This document shows positions 37,315 to 48,800 of a stretch of DNA of 64,000 nt, piece by piece. Source of the stretch: Fidelibacterota bacterium (GTDB taxonomy: Bacteria > Fidelibacterota > UBA8477 > JABMPR01); assembly GCA_018650445.1 (NCBI GenBank), contig JABIFX010000062.1:1-64000 (forward strand), written 5' to 3'. Below the pieces are notes generated by a model. The model was not told the DNA's origin and made no database searches. It worked only from the letters and a program-made list of their open reading frames with translations. Numbering within the stretch: the stretch's first letter is position 1; every line of letters starts with the position of its first letter. The position numbers were made by a program, and so were the translations under genes.

Positions 37315-39915
37315 TTACTCAAGGATAAAATCTAAGCCTTCAACAAAATCTCCTTCAGCAGTGGTTGTAACTGAAAAACTATTTTTTTCAGGGACTGATC
37401 GTACACCAAGGAACTCAAGTTGACTTTCATCCACCCAGGCTTCATAGTCCCCAGGGGGAATTTCCATAGAGTAGTATGACCCATCAGAAAATGTCCTGAG
37501 CGTAGATTCATAAGTACCCCCAATAGCTTTCACATGAATTCTCAAACCAGAAATTGGGAGTAGTGTACCATCTACCATTTTATCTACGCGACCATCAATA
37601 ATTCCCGTCGTAAAAAATGGAATCTCCAAAACCTTAAAACTATTGGGATCCAGAATGACAGAAAACTCTCTGTTTTTTGGCATGAGCAGAGGATTCATGA
37701 TATTTGATTCGTTGATTTCAAAATTGTAACGGCGGTAGGGTTGCAGCTGGGATAAGCGAGGTATACCAGACTTGGACAATTGTCTCGCCGAAGCCCGTTT
37801 AATGCTAACTGCGTTCCCAGGTAACAACTCTTCTCCCTCATCATATCGACCTGAGTTGTTTTCATCGACAAACATGCGGATAGAGGCGCCAGACCGTCCA
37901 ACCTGCTGACGATTATCCCAAAGAAATTCACCATTCGGTTTGTCCAAGGCTATGGATCCTCTGATGGTTTGAGCAACGGAATGACTGTGATTGGCATTTT
38001 CTATCGAAGTAATACTTCTGAATTTATCAGCATCCCAGGAAATCCCCAGTTCATAGGTGCTGCTTTTGGATAGCATATCCCCACCAATCGCTAATTGGAA
38101 TTTGAGGGTTTTAGAGATTTGCTTGGTTATCTGAAGATTGTAAGACTCAAATTCACCATTCACCGTATTATAGAATACATCACTTCTGAGGTATGTGCCC
38201 CGGATGAGCTGATGGTAGAGAGGATTTCTAGGTATTGAGTAAACGACACTGACATGGGCATCGCTATGAACTGTTTGAGATTCAGCGTATATGACTCTTT
38301 CTTCTTTTAGCCCATATCGAATTCTAAATCCCTTAATACTATTACTAAAATCGAGGTTAATCCCGATCTCGTTTGAGTCTGAATATTTCTTCCAATTACC
38401 ATCGAGACGTGTGATGATTGGATTTACAAAGATGGGAATCGGAAAGTAAACACCCGTATTCAGCGCATGGTTAAAGCCAAGCGGATTCTGCTCCCCTTTT
38501 TTCTGATAATAGGTATAGTCGAAATTCCAGGACGAATTTTGGGAACCGCGTCCCTGGGTAGTTACTTTGTAAAACGACCCATAGACAAGATCCAGATTAA
38601 GCAACAAATCACCACCCACGCGGCTCGAGAATTGATTATAGAATATGGGTCTGTTTTGATTCTCCTTGCTGCCATAGTCAAGGCCAATTATAGAGCTCAA
38701 CCACTTATTGACTCCATATGAAATCGCTAATTGGCTGAGATCTCTTTGTTCAGTATCCGTTGGATCTATGTTAGTCTGAACACCACCGTTTAGATGGTAT
38801 CTTAATTCACCTGGTGGCAAAAAGTTAAAAGGGATATCAACCTGTCTGTCTAGTTCAATAACATGCCCCTGTTTCGCATAAATTCGGATTTTAAATCTGG
38901 ATATTCCATAATTGAGAGGGACAAAAAATCTATAATAACCAACGTCATCGGCTGTGGAGACTTCAACGAGACGATCATTTTGGTACAGTTCTATTTCTGC
39001 TTCAGGATCAGTATTGCCATCAATAATATATTGATCAAATGATGTTTGCGTCATGATGGGTTCATTGGAGATACTAAAGCCGTGGATGCTTCTCTGGTTT
39101 AGACCTTTAGAAGTTAAAGCCCCAATACTGGTCCTGGTAAAATAAGGACTCTTATCCAGCACATAGCGCCATCTTACACCACTCACCTTAGCACTTGCAC
39201 CAAATTGATTGCCCGTAGTAATAACTGTGCCCTGAACATCACCGAATAGGAGTTCACCCCCAATCGAAGTATTCAAATTTAAGTTTGTACTGTTTTTAGA
39301 TACGGTGCTAAATAGGGTGTAATCAAGGAGTCCGCCATTTAGTACACGTTGCTCTCTTTGGTGAATAAGCGGATACCAATCGTCAGATACCTGGGTGTAC
39401 TGCATCCTTCTCTGCTGACTTCTTCTATTCTCATAACGACTGATTATGGGTAGGATATCACTGGTTTCCAGCTTTAAAACTAATCTACTCAGGTCAATGC
39501 TAAGTTTTAGATCAAAAAGTTCCTCAAACACTTTCGCTTTGAGGAAAAAATCCACATCCTTAATTAAGAAATCAGAGGCATACAGTGTGGTTTTTTGATC
39601 TTTTAGGTAGGCTGTATGATTGGCAAAATCCAGAAGATAAGTATTGTCTTCATGTAGATAGTACCCACTCACACTAAAGCTTTTAGCACTTAATGTATAA
39701 TTAATTGCCAATAGCTCGAAAAGTTCAGTTAGGGGAAAGAAGAATTCACCATCTTTTGTGATAGCGACCATTATTTCATCAATGACACCTTGATAGCGAA
39801 AAGAGAGATAAACTTCGTCTTCCCAGCTTTCGGATGACTCGCTTTCTGATGCACTGACAAAGCTTCCAGCCCATAGTATGCTGATAGCGAGTAAAAATCG
39901 TTTAAGCAAATTCAA
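37315..39915 (-). CDS. Usher-like outer-membrane assembly protein
   Basis: An 866-residue exported beta-rich protein with signal peptide (ending SFVSA). It has an N-terminal domain, a beta hairpin/plug-like segment (GNTDPEAEIELYQNDRLVE, then YYRFFVPLNYG), a long barrel-like region of alternating strands (about 380-690), and C-terminal beta domains including a carboxypeptidase-regulatory-like fold (SDGSYYSMEIPPGDYEAW). The plug-like motif and position after a PapD-like chaperone mark it as an usher of the chaperone-usher pathway, closest in style to the alternate/CS1-type group. It starts with TTG directly after the chaperone's TAA, with no spacer. Family assignment is by eye. Confidence 0.65.
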   Translation of the reverse strand: MNLLKRFLLAISILWAGSFVSASESESSESWEDEVYLSFRYQGVIDEIMVAITKDGEFFFPLTELFELLAINYTLSAKSFSVSGYYLHEDNTYLLDFANHTAYLKDQKTTLYASDFLIKDVDFFLKAKVFEELFDLKLSIDLSRLVLKLETSDILPIISRYENRRSQQRRMQYTQVSDDWYPLIHQREQRVLNGGLLDYTLFSTVSKNSTNLNLNTSIGGELLFGDVQGTVITTGNQFGASAKVSGVRWRYVLDKSPYFTRTSIGALTSKGLNQRSIHGFSISNEPIMTQTSFDQYIIDGNTDPEAEIELYQNDRLVEVSTADDVGYYRFFVPLNYGISRFKIRIYAKQGHVIELDRQVDIPFNFLPPGELRYHLNGGVQTNIDPTDTEQRDLSQLAISYGVNKWLSSIIGLDYGSKENQNRPIFYNQFSSRVGGDLLLNLDLVYGSFYKVTTQGRGSQNSSWNFDYTYYQKKGEQNPLGFNHALNTGVYFPIPIFVNPIITRLDGNWKKYSDSNEIGINLDFSNSIKGFRIRYGLKEERVIYAESQTVHSDAHVSVVYSIPRNPLYHQLIRGTYLRSDVFYNTVNGEFESYNLQITKQISKTLKFQLAIGGDMLSKSSTYELGISWDADKFRSITSIENANHSHSVAQTIRGSIALDKPNGEFLWDNRQQVGRSGASIRMFVDENNSGRYDEGEELLPGNAVSIKRASARQLSKSGIPRLSQLQPYRRYNFEINESNIMNPLLMPKNREFSVILDPNSFKVLEIPFFTTGIIDGRVDKMVDGTLLPISGLRIHVKAIGGTYESTLRTFSDGSYYSMEIPPGDYEAWVDESQLEFLGVRSVPEKNSFSVTTTAEGDFVEGLDFILE

Positions 39916-40746
39916 TTAGATTTTGGTGAAACTGCCTCGGATCGTCTGGGGTTCGGTCGGGACAATTTCATTCGCAGGGATATCTGACCTGCCAGAGGTC
40001 ACGGTTAGTACGACATCATAATCACCCACATCAAGATCGCTGATATCCATGGTAAGACGCCTCAATCCATCATAATAGATGGATACGAATACTTTCTTCT
40101 CCTGGACAAGTTTGCCCTCTCCGTCAAACACTTCAGCATGCATAGTGCCTAAGAAGGGCGCATTACCACTTTTGGTATAATCAACAAAAACATTTGCCAC
40201 CTGGTCTTCGATCACTGGACGAAGTTTATAGGGGACTACTCCTGAAGTCACTACTCCAGATTTATAAAAGATTGAGGTAATCTGGTTGAATTGCATGGTG
40301 ATCTGGGTGCTAATTCCAGTTTGATTTACGGCACCAACCTCTGGGCTTACCGCACTGGATGTAGTGACCAATCTGGACCAGTACATTCCTGGCTCTATAC
40401 CTCTTGGGGGTTTGGCTGTGACTCTGACTATCTGTCTTTCGCCAGGTCCCAGAACAAAATTTTTAGGAAAACCCCGCAACCAATCCGTGGCTGAGTGCAA
40501 TTTTTCTTCGTTTGCATCATCGTAGATTAATTCAATATCCCCTGCTTCATTGGCTTTTGGGTAGGCAAATTTAAAAGCCAGTTTGACTTCTTGAGGATCC
40601 TTGGAGTTATTCATTATCAAAATAGTTTCAAAACGTTGTTTGCTATCCAAAAATGCGGATGTCGGTGAAATAGCTACCTGAGAAAACAGGCTGGAAAACA
40701 TCATGATAAGTGTCAACACAATAAGGGTCATTCTTCTGCTAATCAT
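39916..40746 (-). CDS. PapD-like periplasmic pilus chaperone
   Basis: A 276-residue exported protein with a signal peptide (MISRRM ... SLFSQ). The first Ig-like domain runs VAISPTSAFLDSKQRFETILIMNNS with the strand pattern of fimbrial chaperones, and the segment RGFPKNFVLGPGERQIVRVTAKPP corresponds to the G1 region. The second Ig-like domain follows (VFVDYTKSGNAPFLG). Such chaperones complete subunit Ig folds in the periplasm by donor-strand complementation. The usher gene begins at the next base. Divergence from classical FimC is considerable. Confidence 0.72.
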   Translation of the reverse strand: MISRRMTLIVLTLIMMFSSLFSQVAISPTSAFLDSKQRFETILIMNNSKDPQEVKLAFKFAYPKANEAGDIELIYDDANEEKLHSATDWLRGFPKNFVLGPGERQIVRVTAKPPRGIEPGMYWSRLVTTSSAVSPEVGAVNQTGISTQITMQFNQITSIFYKSGVVTSGVVPYKLRPVIEDQVANVFVDYTKSGNAPFLGTMHAEVFDGEGKLVQEKKVFVSIYYDGLRRLTMDISDLDVGDYDVVLTVTSGRSDIPANEIVPTEPQTIRGSFTKI

Positions 40747-40850
40747 ATCTATCTCTCAGTTTTGTAAAATTGATTCTCTATTGTCTTGATATATTAATCT
40801 AGATAAAGGCAGGAAGCCAACCCCAAAATAAGATGAAAAGAGACTCCAGA

Positions 40851-40883
40851 AAAAAGAAAGGGCTGTGATAATCACAGCCCTTT
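40851..40883 (-). terminator. Terminator or attenuator between the major subunit and the chaperone gene
   Basis: A perfect 12-bp stem AAAGGGCTGTGA/TCACAGCCCTTT with a 3-nt loop is followed on the minus strand by CTTTTTTC. It lies 28 bp after the subunit stop and before the chaperone and usher. Partial termination here would make subunit transcripts exceed assembly-gene transcripts. Confidence 0.85.
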
Positions 40884-40911
40884 CACGGTCTTGTTTAGGA
40901 AATCTAAATTT

Positions 40912-41481
40912 TTATTGGTACACCAGGGTCATTGACCAGGCACCACCACCGTTACCACTAATACCTGAACCATTACCAGTTGCAGTTGAGTATGCACCAG
41001 GACTCTGGGAAGCACCAACAACCAGGTCGCCACCAATCCAGAAGTTATAAGTTCCTGTACCACCACCACCGGCTGTTCCACTCAAATCCACAGTAGAAAC
41101 ACCACTGGTAAGCGAGGTTGCTGAAGCTGGTTGTGTTGTGCTATGACCAACAACATCAGCAGTAAATGTCATGTTTTCAGTTAAGTTGCCCAATACAGCT
41201 GTAGCATCAAAGGCGATTGTGATTGTGGCACCTTCTTCTCCACTTATGGCAATGTTACCTGCAGTGGTTGTTCCACTAACATTGGCGTGTGCAGCTCCAC
41301 TGAGTGGATCAACTGTAGCTGTTGAAGCTTTAGAAACATCACCAATAGCAATGTCTGTATTAGATGTATAACTAAGAGCAGTTACGCCCACAGTAGCTGA
41401 GACATCCAGGTTTTGATCTTGAGCAAAACTTAAACTGGCTATGAGTGTTGCGATTAAAATTATAAGTGTCATCTTTTTCAT
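40912..41481 (-). CDS. DUF4402-type fibre subunit (probable major subunit)
   Basis: A 189-residue exported protein with signal peptide ending SLSFAQ. The mature part is an all-beta, Gly/Ser/Thr-rich DUF4402-type domain: an N-terminal VSATVGV strand, 'GNIAISGEEGATITIAFD', then GTYNFWIGGDLVVGASQSPGAYS and a final MTLVYQ strand. The terminal strand ending in an aromatic residue matches subunits taken up by chaperones. It stands first among the terminator-flanked genes, with its own 241-bp leader, which suggests high-level separate expression. The role as fibre subunit is inferred from the neighbouring chaperone and usher. Confidence 0.7.
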   Translation of the reverse strand: MKKMTLIILIATLIASLSFAQDQNLDVSATVGVTALSYTSNTDIAIGDVSKASTATVDPLSGAAHANVSGTTTAGNIAISGEEGATITIAFDATAVLGNLTENMTFTADVVGHSTTQPASATSLTSGVSTVDLSGTAGGGGTGTYNFWIGGDLVVGASQSPGAYSTATGNGSGISGNGGGAWSMTLVYQ

Positions 41482-41663
41482 TTTCTTTTCATCCTTATTT
41501 CAATTTTTTCAAATGTTCGTTTCTCCGTCGAACACTGTCAATATATTCAAAAGTGATGCCAAAACAGTATGCATATACTTATGTGCATATATAACAACCA
41601 CTTATCATATTTTGGGTTACTGGAAATACTTAATTGATTACAAATATAGTCTCAATTAAATGA

Positions 41664-41686
41664 CAACAGATGTAGACAATCTGTTG
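41664..41686 (-). repeat. Perfect 8-bp inverted repeat after the second subunit gene
   Basis: CAACAGAT and ATCTGTTG flank a 7-nt spacer, 37 bp after the stop at 41723. On the minus strand it is followed by TCATTTAATT. It could be a weak terminator or an operator for the downstream major-subunit gene. Confidence 0.45.
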
Positions 41687-41722
41687 CAAAAATATTACAC
41701 CTGTGTTGTAGAAAAAGAATAC

Positions 41723-42292
41723 CTAGTAGTACTGAACATATAAATCTACAGTCCCGGAATAGGCACCTGAACTAATCATACCCACATCGATGGTCCCAAA
41801 TACATATAGGTAAGCCGTAACTATCTGAGGTGTGTGGGTACTGCTTGGTGGGGTGGGTGGTGCTCCTGCAGGACCACTCTCCCGTTCTCTCATTTGAAAT
41901 CGAGCCGTATTACCTATCGCCGTTTTGGCCTGATTGATGTCATTGACACCATAATTGGCATACGCAAGCTGAAGATTGAGTGGCATTTTTTGAGCGGGGT
42001 AAATGAGATGCACCAGGTCTGTGGGTGCTACCAGAGTTACCTCAACATCCAACTCTTCATTTCCACTGATAGCGAAAATGCCCATGCCCCCATCACCAAG
42101 CCCAATGCTTGTTATCCCATCTCCTGCCATTACTTGAGGAAAAGCCATATCTGCATCTTTTGTAGCATCAAGCGAACTGGCAACGTGTACACTAAAATTT
42201 ATTGTCTGGCCTGATAGTGATTGCACAGACAGGGTCACAAATAGAGTACTTATAAGGATAAAGTGCTGAATATTGATTTTGCTTCTACTCAT
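41723..42292 (-). CDS. DUF4402-like minor fibre subunit
   Basis: A 189-residue exported protein with a long signal (ending QSLSGQ). The mature part resembles the neighbouring subunits: an early VHVASSLDATKDADMAF strand, 'GGMGIFAISGNEELDVEVTL', and a C-terminal GTIDVGMISSGAYSGTVDLYVQYY strand pair ending in aromatic residues. An insert with PPTPPSS lies near residue 145. It sits 18 bp after the smaller subunit gene. Similarity is in pattern rather than clear identity, so the family call is tentative. Confidence 0.55.
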   Translation of the reverse strand: MSRSKINIQHFILISTLFVTLSVQSLSGQTINFSVHVASSLDATKDADMAFPQVMAGDGITSIGLGDGGMGIFAISGNEELDVEVTLVAPTDLVHLIYPAQKMPLNLQLAYANYGVNDINQAKTAIGNTARFQMRERESGPAGAPPTPPSSTHTPQIVTAYLYVFGTIDVGMISSGAYSGTVDLYVQYY

Positions 42293-42310
42293 AATCTATC
42301 TAAACACATC

Positions 42311-42805
42311 CTAGTTATAATCCACTTCAACGATAAAATCTCCATCATATTGTCCAGGAACCAGGCCTACCAGGCTGAAACGACATCCAACCCACATGTA
42401 ATAAACTCCTGCTGAGTTTAAAACAACATTTTCAGGATTGGTGGTAAACAGGATAGAAGCAGATTGATTATTTTCAGGACTCCCGCTCAACATGTAATTC
42501 ATGAGCAGGGGTTGATTTGTATCAAGATTGGTCATGGTTACCTGTATAGAATAGGATACCTGGATACTGGAGTTGGCCTGTCCCTCCAGTCGTAATACGC
42601 CTGCACCACCATCGGTAATAGGAGAAATCACTTTCTCTTCCTGCCCAGGCAATACTATCCCGGCATCTATATCAGAAATCGTTATCACTTCAATCTGATC
42701 TAAAACATTGGCAGAGATGTGAAGTTCAATGGCGGATTTTTCCTGCTGACCCAAAAGACTAGATCCGAGAATGAGTAAGCCAATTATGTAGTTGGACAGC
42801 TTCAT
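42311..42805 (-). CDS. DUF4402-like minor subunit coupled to the adhesin
   Basis: A 164-residue exported protein with signal peptide ending SSLLGQ. The pattern is that of the other subunits: LHISANVLDQIEVITISDIDAG, 'GAGVLRLEGQANSSIQVSYSI', and a terminal GLVPGQYDGDFIVEVDYN strand. Its ATG overlaps the adhesin TGA stop by 4 bp (ATGA), so it is made in step with the adhesin. That suggests it is the adaptor that joins the adhesin to the fibre, by analogy with tip adaptors of chaperone-usher pili. Confidence 0.58.
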   Translation of the reverse strand: MKLSNYIIGLLILGSSLLGQQEKSAIELHISANVLDQIEVITISDIDAGIVLPGQEEKVISPITDGGAGVLRLEGQANSSIQVSYSIQVTMTNLDTNQPLLMNYMLSGSPENNQSASILFTTNPENVVLNSAGVYYMWVGCRFSLVGLVPGQYDGDFIVEVDYN

Positions 42806-45800
42806 CGTAATAATATCATCTTCTTCGTAAAGTATTTATCGTCTATTTGCATTTGACAGAAATATATACCGCTGCTGCGTCCTGTAGCAAGCCAGTTCAG
42901 ATTGTGTTGGCCTGCGAAATAGAATTTACTTTCAACAAGTTGGTCAACAAGCCTTCCTCTAACATCATATATTTTCGCGGAGACCCTTCCCTCAAGTGGA
43001 ATTGAAAATGGGATGATGGTACCTTCATTAAATGGGTTTGGATAGTTTTGACCCAGGGTAAAATCCTTGGGAATCTCAGGGAATGCATTGCCTGGATCAA
43101 TCCTGAGCAAAAATCGTGGGCCATCTTCATCGCTCTTTTTCATCAGTTGAAAAGGTACAGATCCTGTAAGATTCCGAGTGGGAGAAATTGGTAATAGCGA
43201 TTTTTTCCCAAGTCTGTTCACATCAAATTCATAATACTCATGGACCGCCATATCTATTTGGGCTCCAGTTTCCAAATCTTCCAGTGTCAAAGTCCATTCA
43301 GAATGGAGGTCCTGCATCCGAGGCCATGATAGCTTATAGGATCCCGAGAGTGGAGCACTATTCACATAACCATTGACATAGATTGGAATCTCCAGAGTCC
43401 TTCCAAAGCGCGAAGGATGAGACTGAATAGTAAGCAGCTTGTGGTCATAACTTTCCGTATACAGTTCCAGATATGTCTGAGTCGGGGGCATCAGATAGTA
43501 GGCATCCCGATCATCCTTGTTGATGGAACCGAATTCATTGAACTCGATGAAAGTGTTGGTCAGAAGTGTGTCATTTTCCAGTAACAGATTCAGAAGGGGC
43601 TGATTTTGTGCCCGTTTATAGAAGACACCACCGGTGACCTTACTGGTTTTCGGAACCTTCAGGACCGGTGCGGCGGCATTGGCCTTGACCCAGAATCCTT
43701 GAAAAGGTGAGATCAAACCACTGCCCAGCGATCCGGCAGTGCCATTCCAGGTTAGATAGGCACCCTCGCCTGAGTTGGCCGCATGATCCCAGACATAGAT
43801 CACGTTATCCATGTTGGTTTTGGTCCAGCCCACATCATCCCAATCAATGGTAGCCATAAAGGGGTTACCCACCAAGTTCCAGCCCGTATCTGCTGCGGCT
43901 GTATAAGTAACGCCAAAATCGAAGGCGCCAGCAGTTCCCTCATCTTCCAGTCCAACCACATCCAGAGTGGTGGGTAAAGGATCAGAATAGGCTGCCTCGC
44001 CAGGAATATCCCCAAAAGCATACACAAACAGGCCGCGACCAGCCACAGTGGCATCCGTGGCATTAGCTGGTTTACGCCAACGTTGGTTATCCGTCCCTGT
44101 ATAGGTTTCGTCATAGTACAGGACAGATGGAGATCCTGTGGCAGAGTCAGATCCAGTATATCCCTGGGTAAGGAAATTGCTAAACAGGTCAGCATAGGTG
44201 GACGCTACCGGACTCGCCAATAGGCGCCATCCAGTCACCCCGGTAATTCCTCTTTCTCCGCGTATCGTACCTGACGTAATGGATTTTGTATTTGCGATCA
44301 ATGATCGGCCAGTAGGTACGACCAAACTACCATTGGTCAGTGTTAACGTCCCAGTGACGGTAAAATCTTCAACCAGGAGGACTCCGGAAGGGTTATCAAT
44401 GGTCATATTCACCAGGCTACTACGATTGGAGAGGCGTTGAGAGAGTGAACCATTGAACTCCACATTGTCAAGTGAGAGACTAGAAATGCTCAGCTCTCCT
44501 CCGACCCGCAAGGTATCGACAGAGCTACCAATAATCTCACCTTGGCCTGACAGATCGCCGGTAATATCGAAGCTGATCCCTCCTGAAATGGTTACGTCTG
44601 CCCCTGATTCAATGGACATAGACCCTATCTGCAGATTGTCAGTTGAAATGATTGGGTAGCGAATTCCCTCTGCAGGTGGGTTGGGAATCAGCACAGCATC
44701 ACCGACTCCGGGAATGCCATTATCCCAATTGAGTGCATCGTTCCAATTGCTAGTGTAAGGATCATTACCAGGATCACTCTCCCACTTATGGGTAAAGGAA
44801 TCGAACTGAACACTGGCATCATCGGTCATTCCTGTACCATTGAGGAGGCCTGTGATTACTGCGGTCTCAACTGTGTTGGATGACTGTAAGGTCTGGGTGT
44901 AGGTCCCATCGCCTTCATCGACGACAACCCCCAACAGACTTCCAGCGCTGGCAATCAAATTGACGGTTTCGCCTCCTGAATTCAGATCATTACCACCGGC
45001 ATCTTTGAGTTGAACCGTGATCAGGGTTGTGCTCGCCCCATCGCTGCGGATCACACTGGAGGCTGAGATAATTTCAGATGTAATCGCGGACGCAGCACCA
45101 GAGAGGACCGAAAAACTATTGCTGTTGCCAAATTCAGAACCACCTGTATTGGTCGCTGTCAGTGTAAAATCTCCGATACTGCTCAAGGCCAGAGTATAAG
45201 AACTTAAGACTCCAGCCGTAAAGGCAACCGTGGTGCCACTGCCAACGCTGAGGACACCAGAAGATGAAATATCTACGGTACCATTAAAGGTCGCATCAAC
45301 GGTTTGAGTTCCATCCACGGCAGATATTTTCACATTGAAGCTAATGCCTGCATCCTGTGTAAGAATGGGACCGCCGCTCTCCTTCTCAAGGAGGAAGGTG
45401 GTGAATTGACCGGGGTTGGTGATATCAAAATTGCCGCTTACTGCTGATGTGAGTCCAGCACTACTTGCCGTCAACTGGTAAGTATCTACCGTATTAATAC
45501 TTAGATCGCTAAAGGAGACCTGCCCCTGAGCGTCTGTGTTCAAAACCATACTGCCACTCAGGCTACCACTACCCGTTGTGATGGCAATGGCGATTGGTGT
45601 GCCTGCGATCAGGACCGAATTGCCGTTGGCATCCTTAACCTCCGTATCAATAGCTGGCGAAAGCACATTATTGAGCGTACCAATGGTTGGTGCCTGGGAA
45701 TAGATGATGTTGCTAGCAGTCCCTGCAAACATTTCAAAAATTCCGAAGTTGGTGGCTCCGGTGGCCCCGGTGGTCCCGGTATTTGTAATGGTTCCAGAAT

Positions 45801-48800
45801 TTGGAACCGTACCAGTGTTCGGTTGTATGCGCAGACCACTAAAAGTCACCTTACCCTGGGTATTTACTCCAGCTGATGATTCGTTGGTAACGGTGAAAGT
45901 AACGGTCGAACTATTACGGCTGGTATACGTCATGGCGAGAGAGGTAGGTCCTGTTAACGCAGGTTCAACAGTTACCCCAGGATCAGCTCCACCAGTATCC
46001 CATTGAAACCCAATTGGGGCATTTAGAATAATCGTTCCATTTAGAGCTAAATCACCTGAGACATCCTCGGTGAGACGCGGACCGGTTAAGGTGGTCCATG
46101 CAGAATTTGCATCATCGGCTGAAATAGCTTCACCCCCAGTGGCAGGTTCCAGCAGCCCCACGCTCAGAGAATACTTGTCAGACAGATATTCCTCAACGAT
46201 ACTTCGCTCAAATTCAGAGAGATGACGGGTATAAAAAATGACTTCAGACATAAGTCCATCCCAACCACCCGGGGGGGTATCCTCGGCTCCCACGCCAATT
46301 TTGAATCTGCGTGCATTGACCAGAGGAGCATTGGGTGGAATTCCAGAGAAAGAGGGATTGTTCAGCACACCATTCAGATAGAGATCATAGACAGAGCCAC
46401 TATTCCAATCCACGCATATGATCTGAGCGTCCGTGGTTTGGGCATTCTGGCTACTTTCTTTTTCATTTGAGGTAACATCTGCTCCAATGGCTACCTTGAT
46501 CACATCGGATGCACTGCCATTATCTCCGGTAGCATCGTACCTTATGGTAAATTCTTTGTCACCCTTGTCGGCATTGCGAGTGGTCATAAACCCCTTATCA
46601 GTACCAGTAGAATAAGACTGTACTACGAAAAAGCTGGTAAACCCGGTGAGCCCGTTGATATATGCTTCTCCCGCTTCATCCACCATGGACTCGCCGCCAG
46701 TCCCTGAAAATTCAATGGCATTGGCTGAATTCAAACCAGCCACACCGATCCGGGCTAGTGGGTTTCCATCATCGTTGATAAAATCATGACCATTTCCGCT
46801 CTGGTCTTTCCACAGGGCAATAGTCTGCCCCTCGGTGGCGGGAATAGTCCCAGCCAAATCATTGAAAACATCTGCATTACCATTCAACCACAACTCCAGA
46901 TCTGCAACTGTGGCAGGTTTACCTGAGGCAATGGCACGTGTCACTCCTGGACTATAAAGCTCACCATCGCTGACTGAGTATTCAACAACCCGAGTGGCTA
47001 ACTGGGGCGAAGGTTGAGTATTCTCGTAAGTAACCGATCGAAGTGCGATTTCATATTGAGTCAGAGTATTGGTCCCCTGCAGAACCAGGAGCCCGATACC
47101 GCTATACCAAGTGCTGGTGATCCCATAGATACTGCTGAATGCCAGAACGTCCTCACCAGATACATAGCTTCCTGTGATCTGGACCCGGGCACTGTCCAGA
47201 AAGGTATCGTCACCATCTTCGGCCGTGAGATCATCGGTAATGGCTACAGCACCATCGCCAGCTTCATAGGCGAGTCCTATGCTCTCCACATTGCCCAGAA
47301 TCGGCGCATCGTTGACCGGCGTCACGGATAAATCTCGTGTGACAATGGAGCTATGATCAGAACCATCGCTGATTTCAAAGCTGATTGTGCGGGTGGTAAC
47401 CGATGGATCAGGGTTCAAATTTTCATAGCGTACGGATCGAAGGGCGGTCTGGTAATTTAAGGTTGATGAACTCCCTGACAGCAGAATAACACCACTGACG
47501 CTATTCCAAGAGGCGGTGATACCGTTCTCAGGAGTAAATAGAAGTTTGTCCTCGCCACTCACGTAGCCTGCGGTGAAGGATACCCAGGCTGAGTCCATAT
47601 AGGCATCATCCAGGTCGGATACCAAAACACTACTGGTAATGGCAGTATCTGGGTCCCCATCAGTAAAAGCAAGGGTGGTCCCTTCAATACTAGTTAAGAC
47701 AGGTGGGTTATTCACTCCATTGATAGAAATATTTCTGGTTGATCCGCCACTGATTGCCACACCATCATCAATGCTGATACTCACTGTACGGGTCAATGTA
47801 GAGGGAGTGAGACTATTATTATAATATTTGATGGACCGTAACGCTGCGTTGTAGGTCGTCAGTGAGGCAGTCCCGGTGAGCGTTAACGTACCAGTGCCCT
47901 CAACCCAGGAGCCAGTGATGCCGTTGGCATCAACAAATTCCAGGGTGTCTTCAGGACTGACGTAGTTCGTGGTGATCTGGATCGTCGCTCCAGTGAGGTC
48001 TACATCGCTATAGTCATTACATTCAATACTCGAGGTAATCGGCTGAGCGGGATCAGTTTCCTGATAAGAGAGTGTGGCAGTCTCCAGGTTAGCAAGGGTT
48101 GGACTCTCATTTGCAGTTGAAATGGTGTGGAAGGTGCCAGGAGTAGCCATATTCGTGTGTTCAGTTGCTATCCAGTCGGCTGATAAGGCGATATTGGAAA
48201 CACGGATCTCATCAATGAGGCCATCCCATGATGACGCGGTCAGGTCTGTTATTCCCTTACCAATAATAAAGGTTAGAGCGCCCTGGGTGTTTCCAGACCT
48301 CGTAGTCTGTGTAGCGCCTACATCTAGTGAGCCATTGATATATAAGTCGGTGGCACTTCCAGCCACACGCGCCAGGGTCAGGTTGTGCCAACTGGTGGTC
48401 ACCTGGTTATCGCTGGAATTGTGTTTCTGATTTCCATCACTCGCACGAATGGTGGTTCTCCATCTATTGATTCCCGCACCACCGATACTTCCTGCAGCAT
48501 CTGCACGCAGGGACAGTTTATTGTCGTTTCCTGCAGGCGTTTTGGCAATATACAAACCTCTGTCAGTATCTATCGCATCTGGCTTGGCCCAGATTGAAAC
48601 TGTAATATCAGCTAGCTGATCCAGATAGATCGCACCATTCTGATCTTCCAGATAGTCTCCGTCCCCATCAAACTCTCTGGCAGCTCCCAATACACCTGCT
48701 GGATTCACAACAGTGAGGTTGTTGAGCAGGGTATGCCCATTGGGACTTGAATCGTTAAGATCCTCAAGATGCCAGACACTGAGGTAATTTGCATTCCAGG

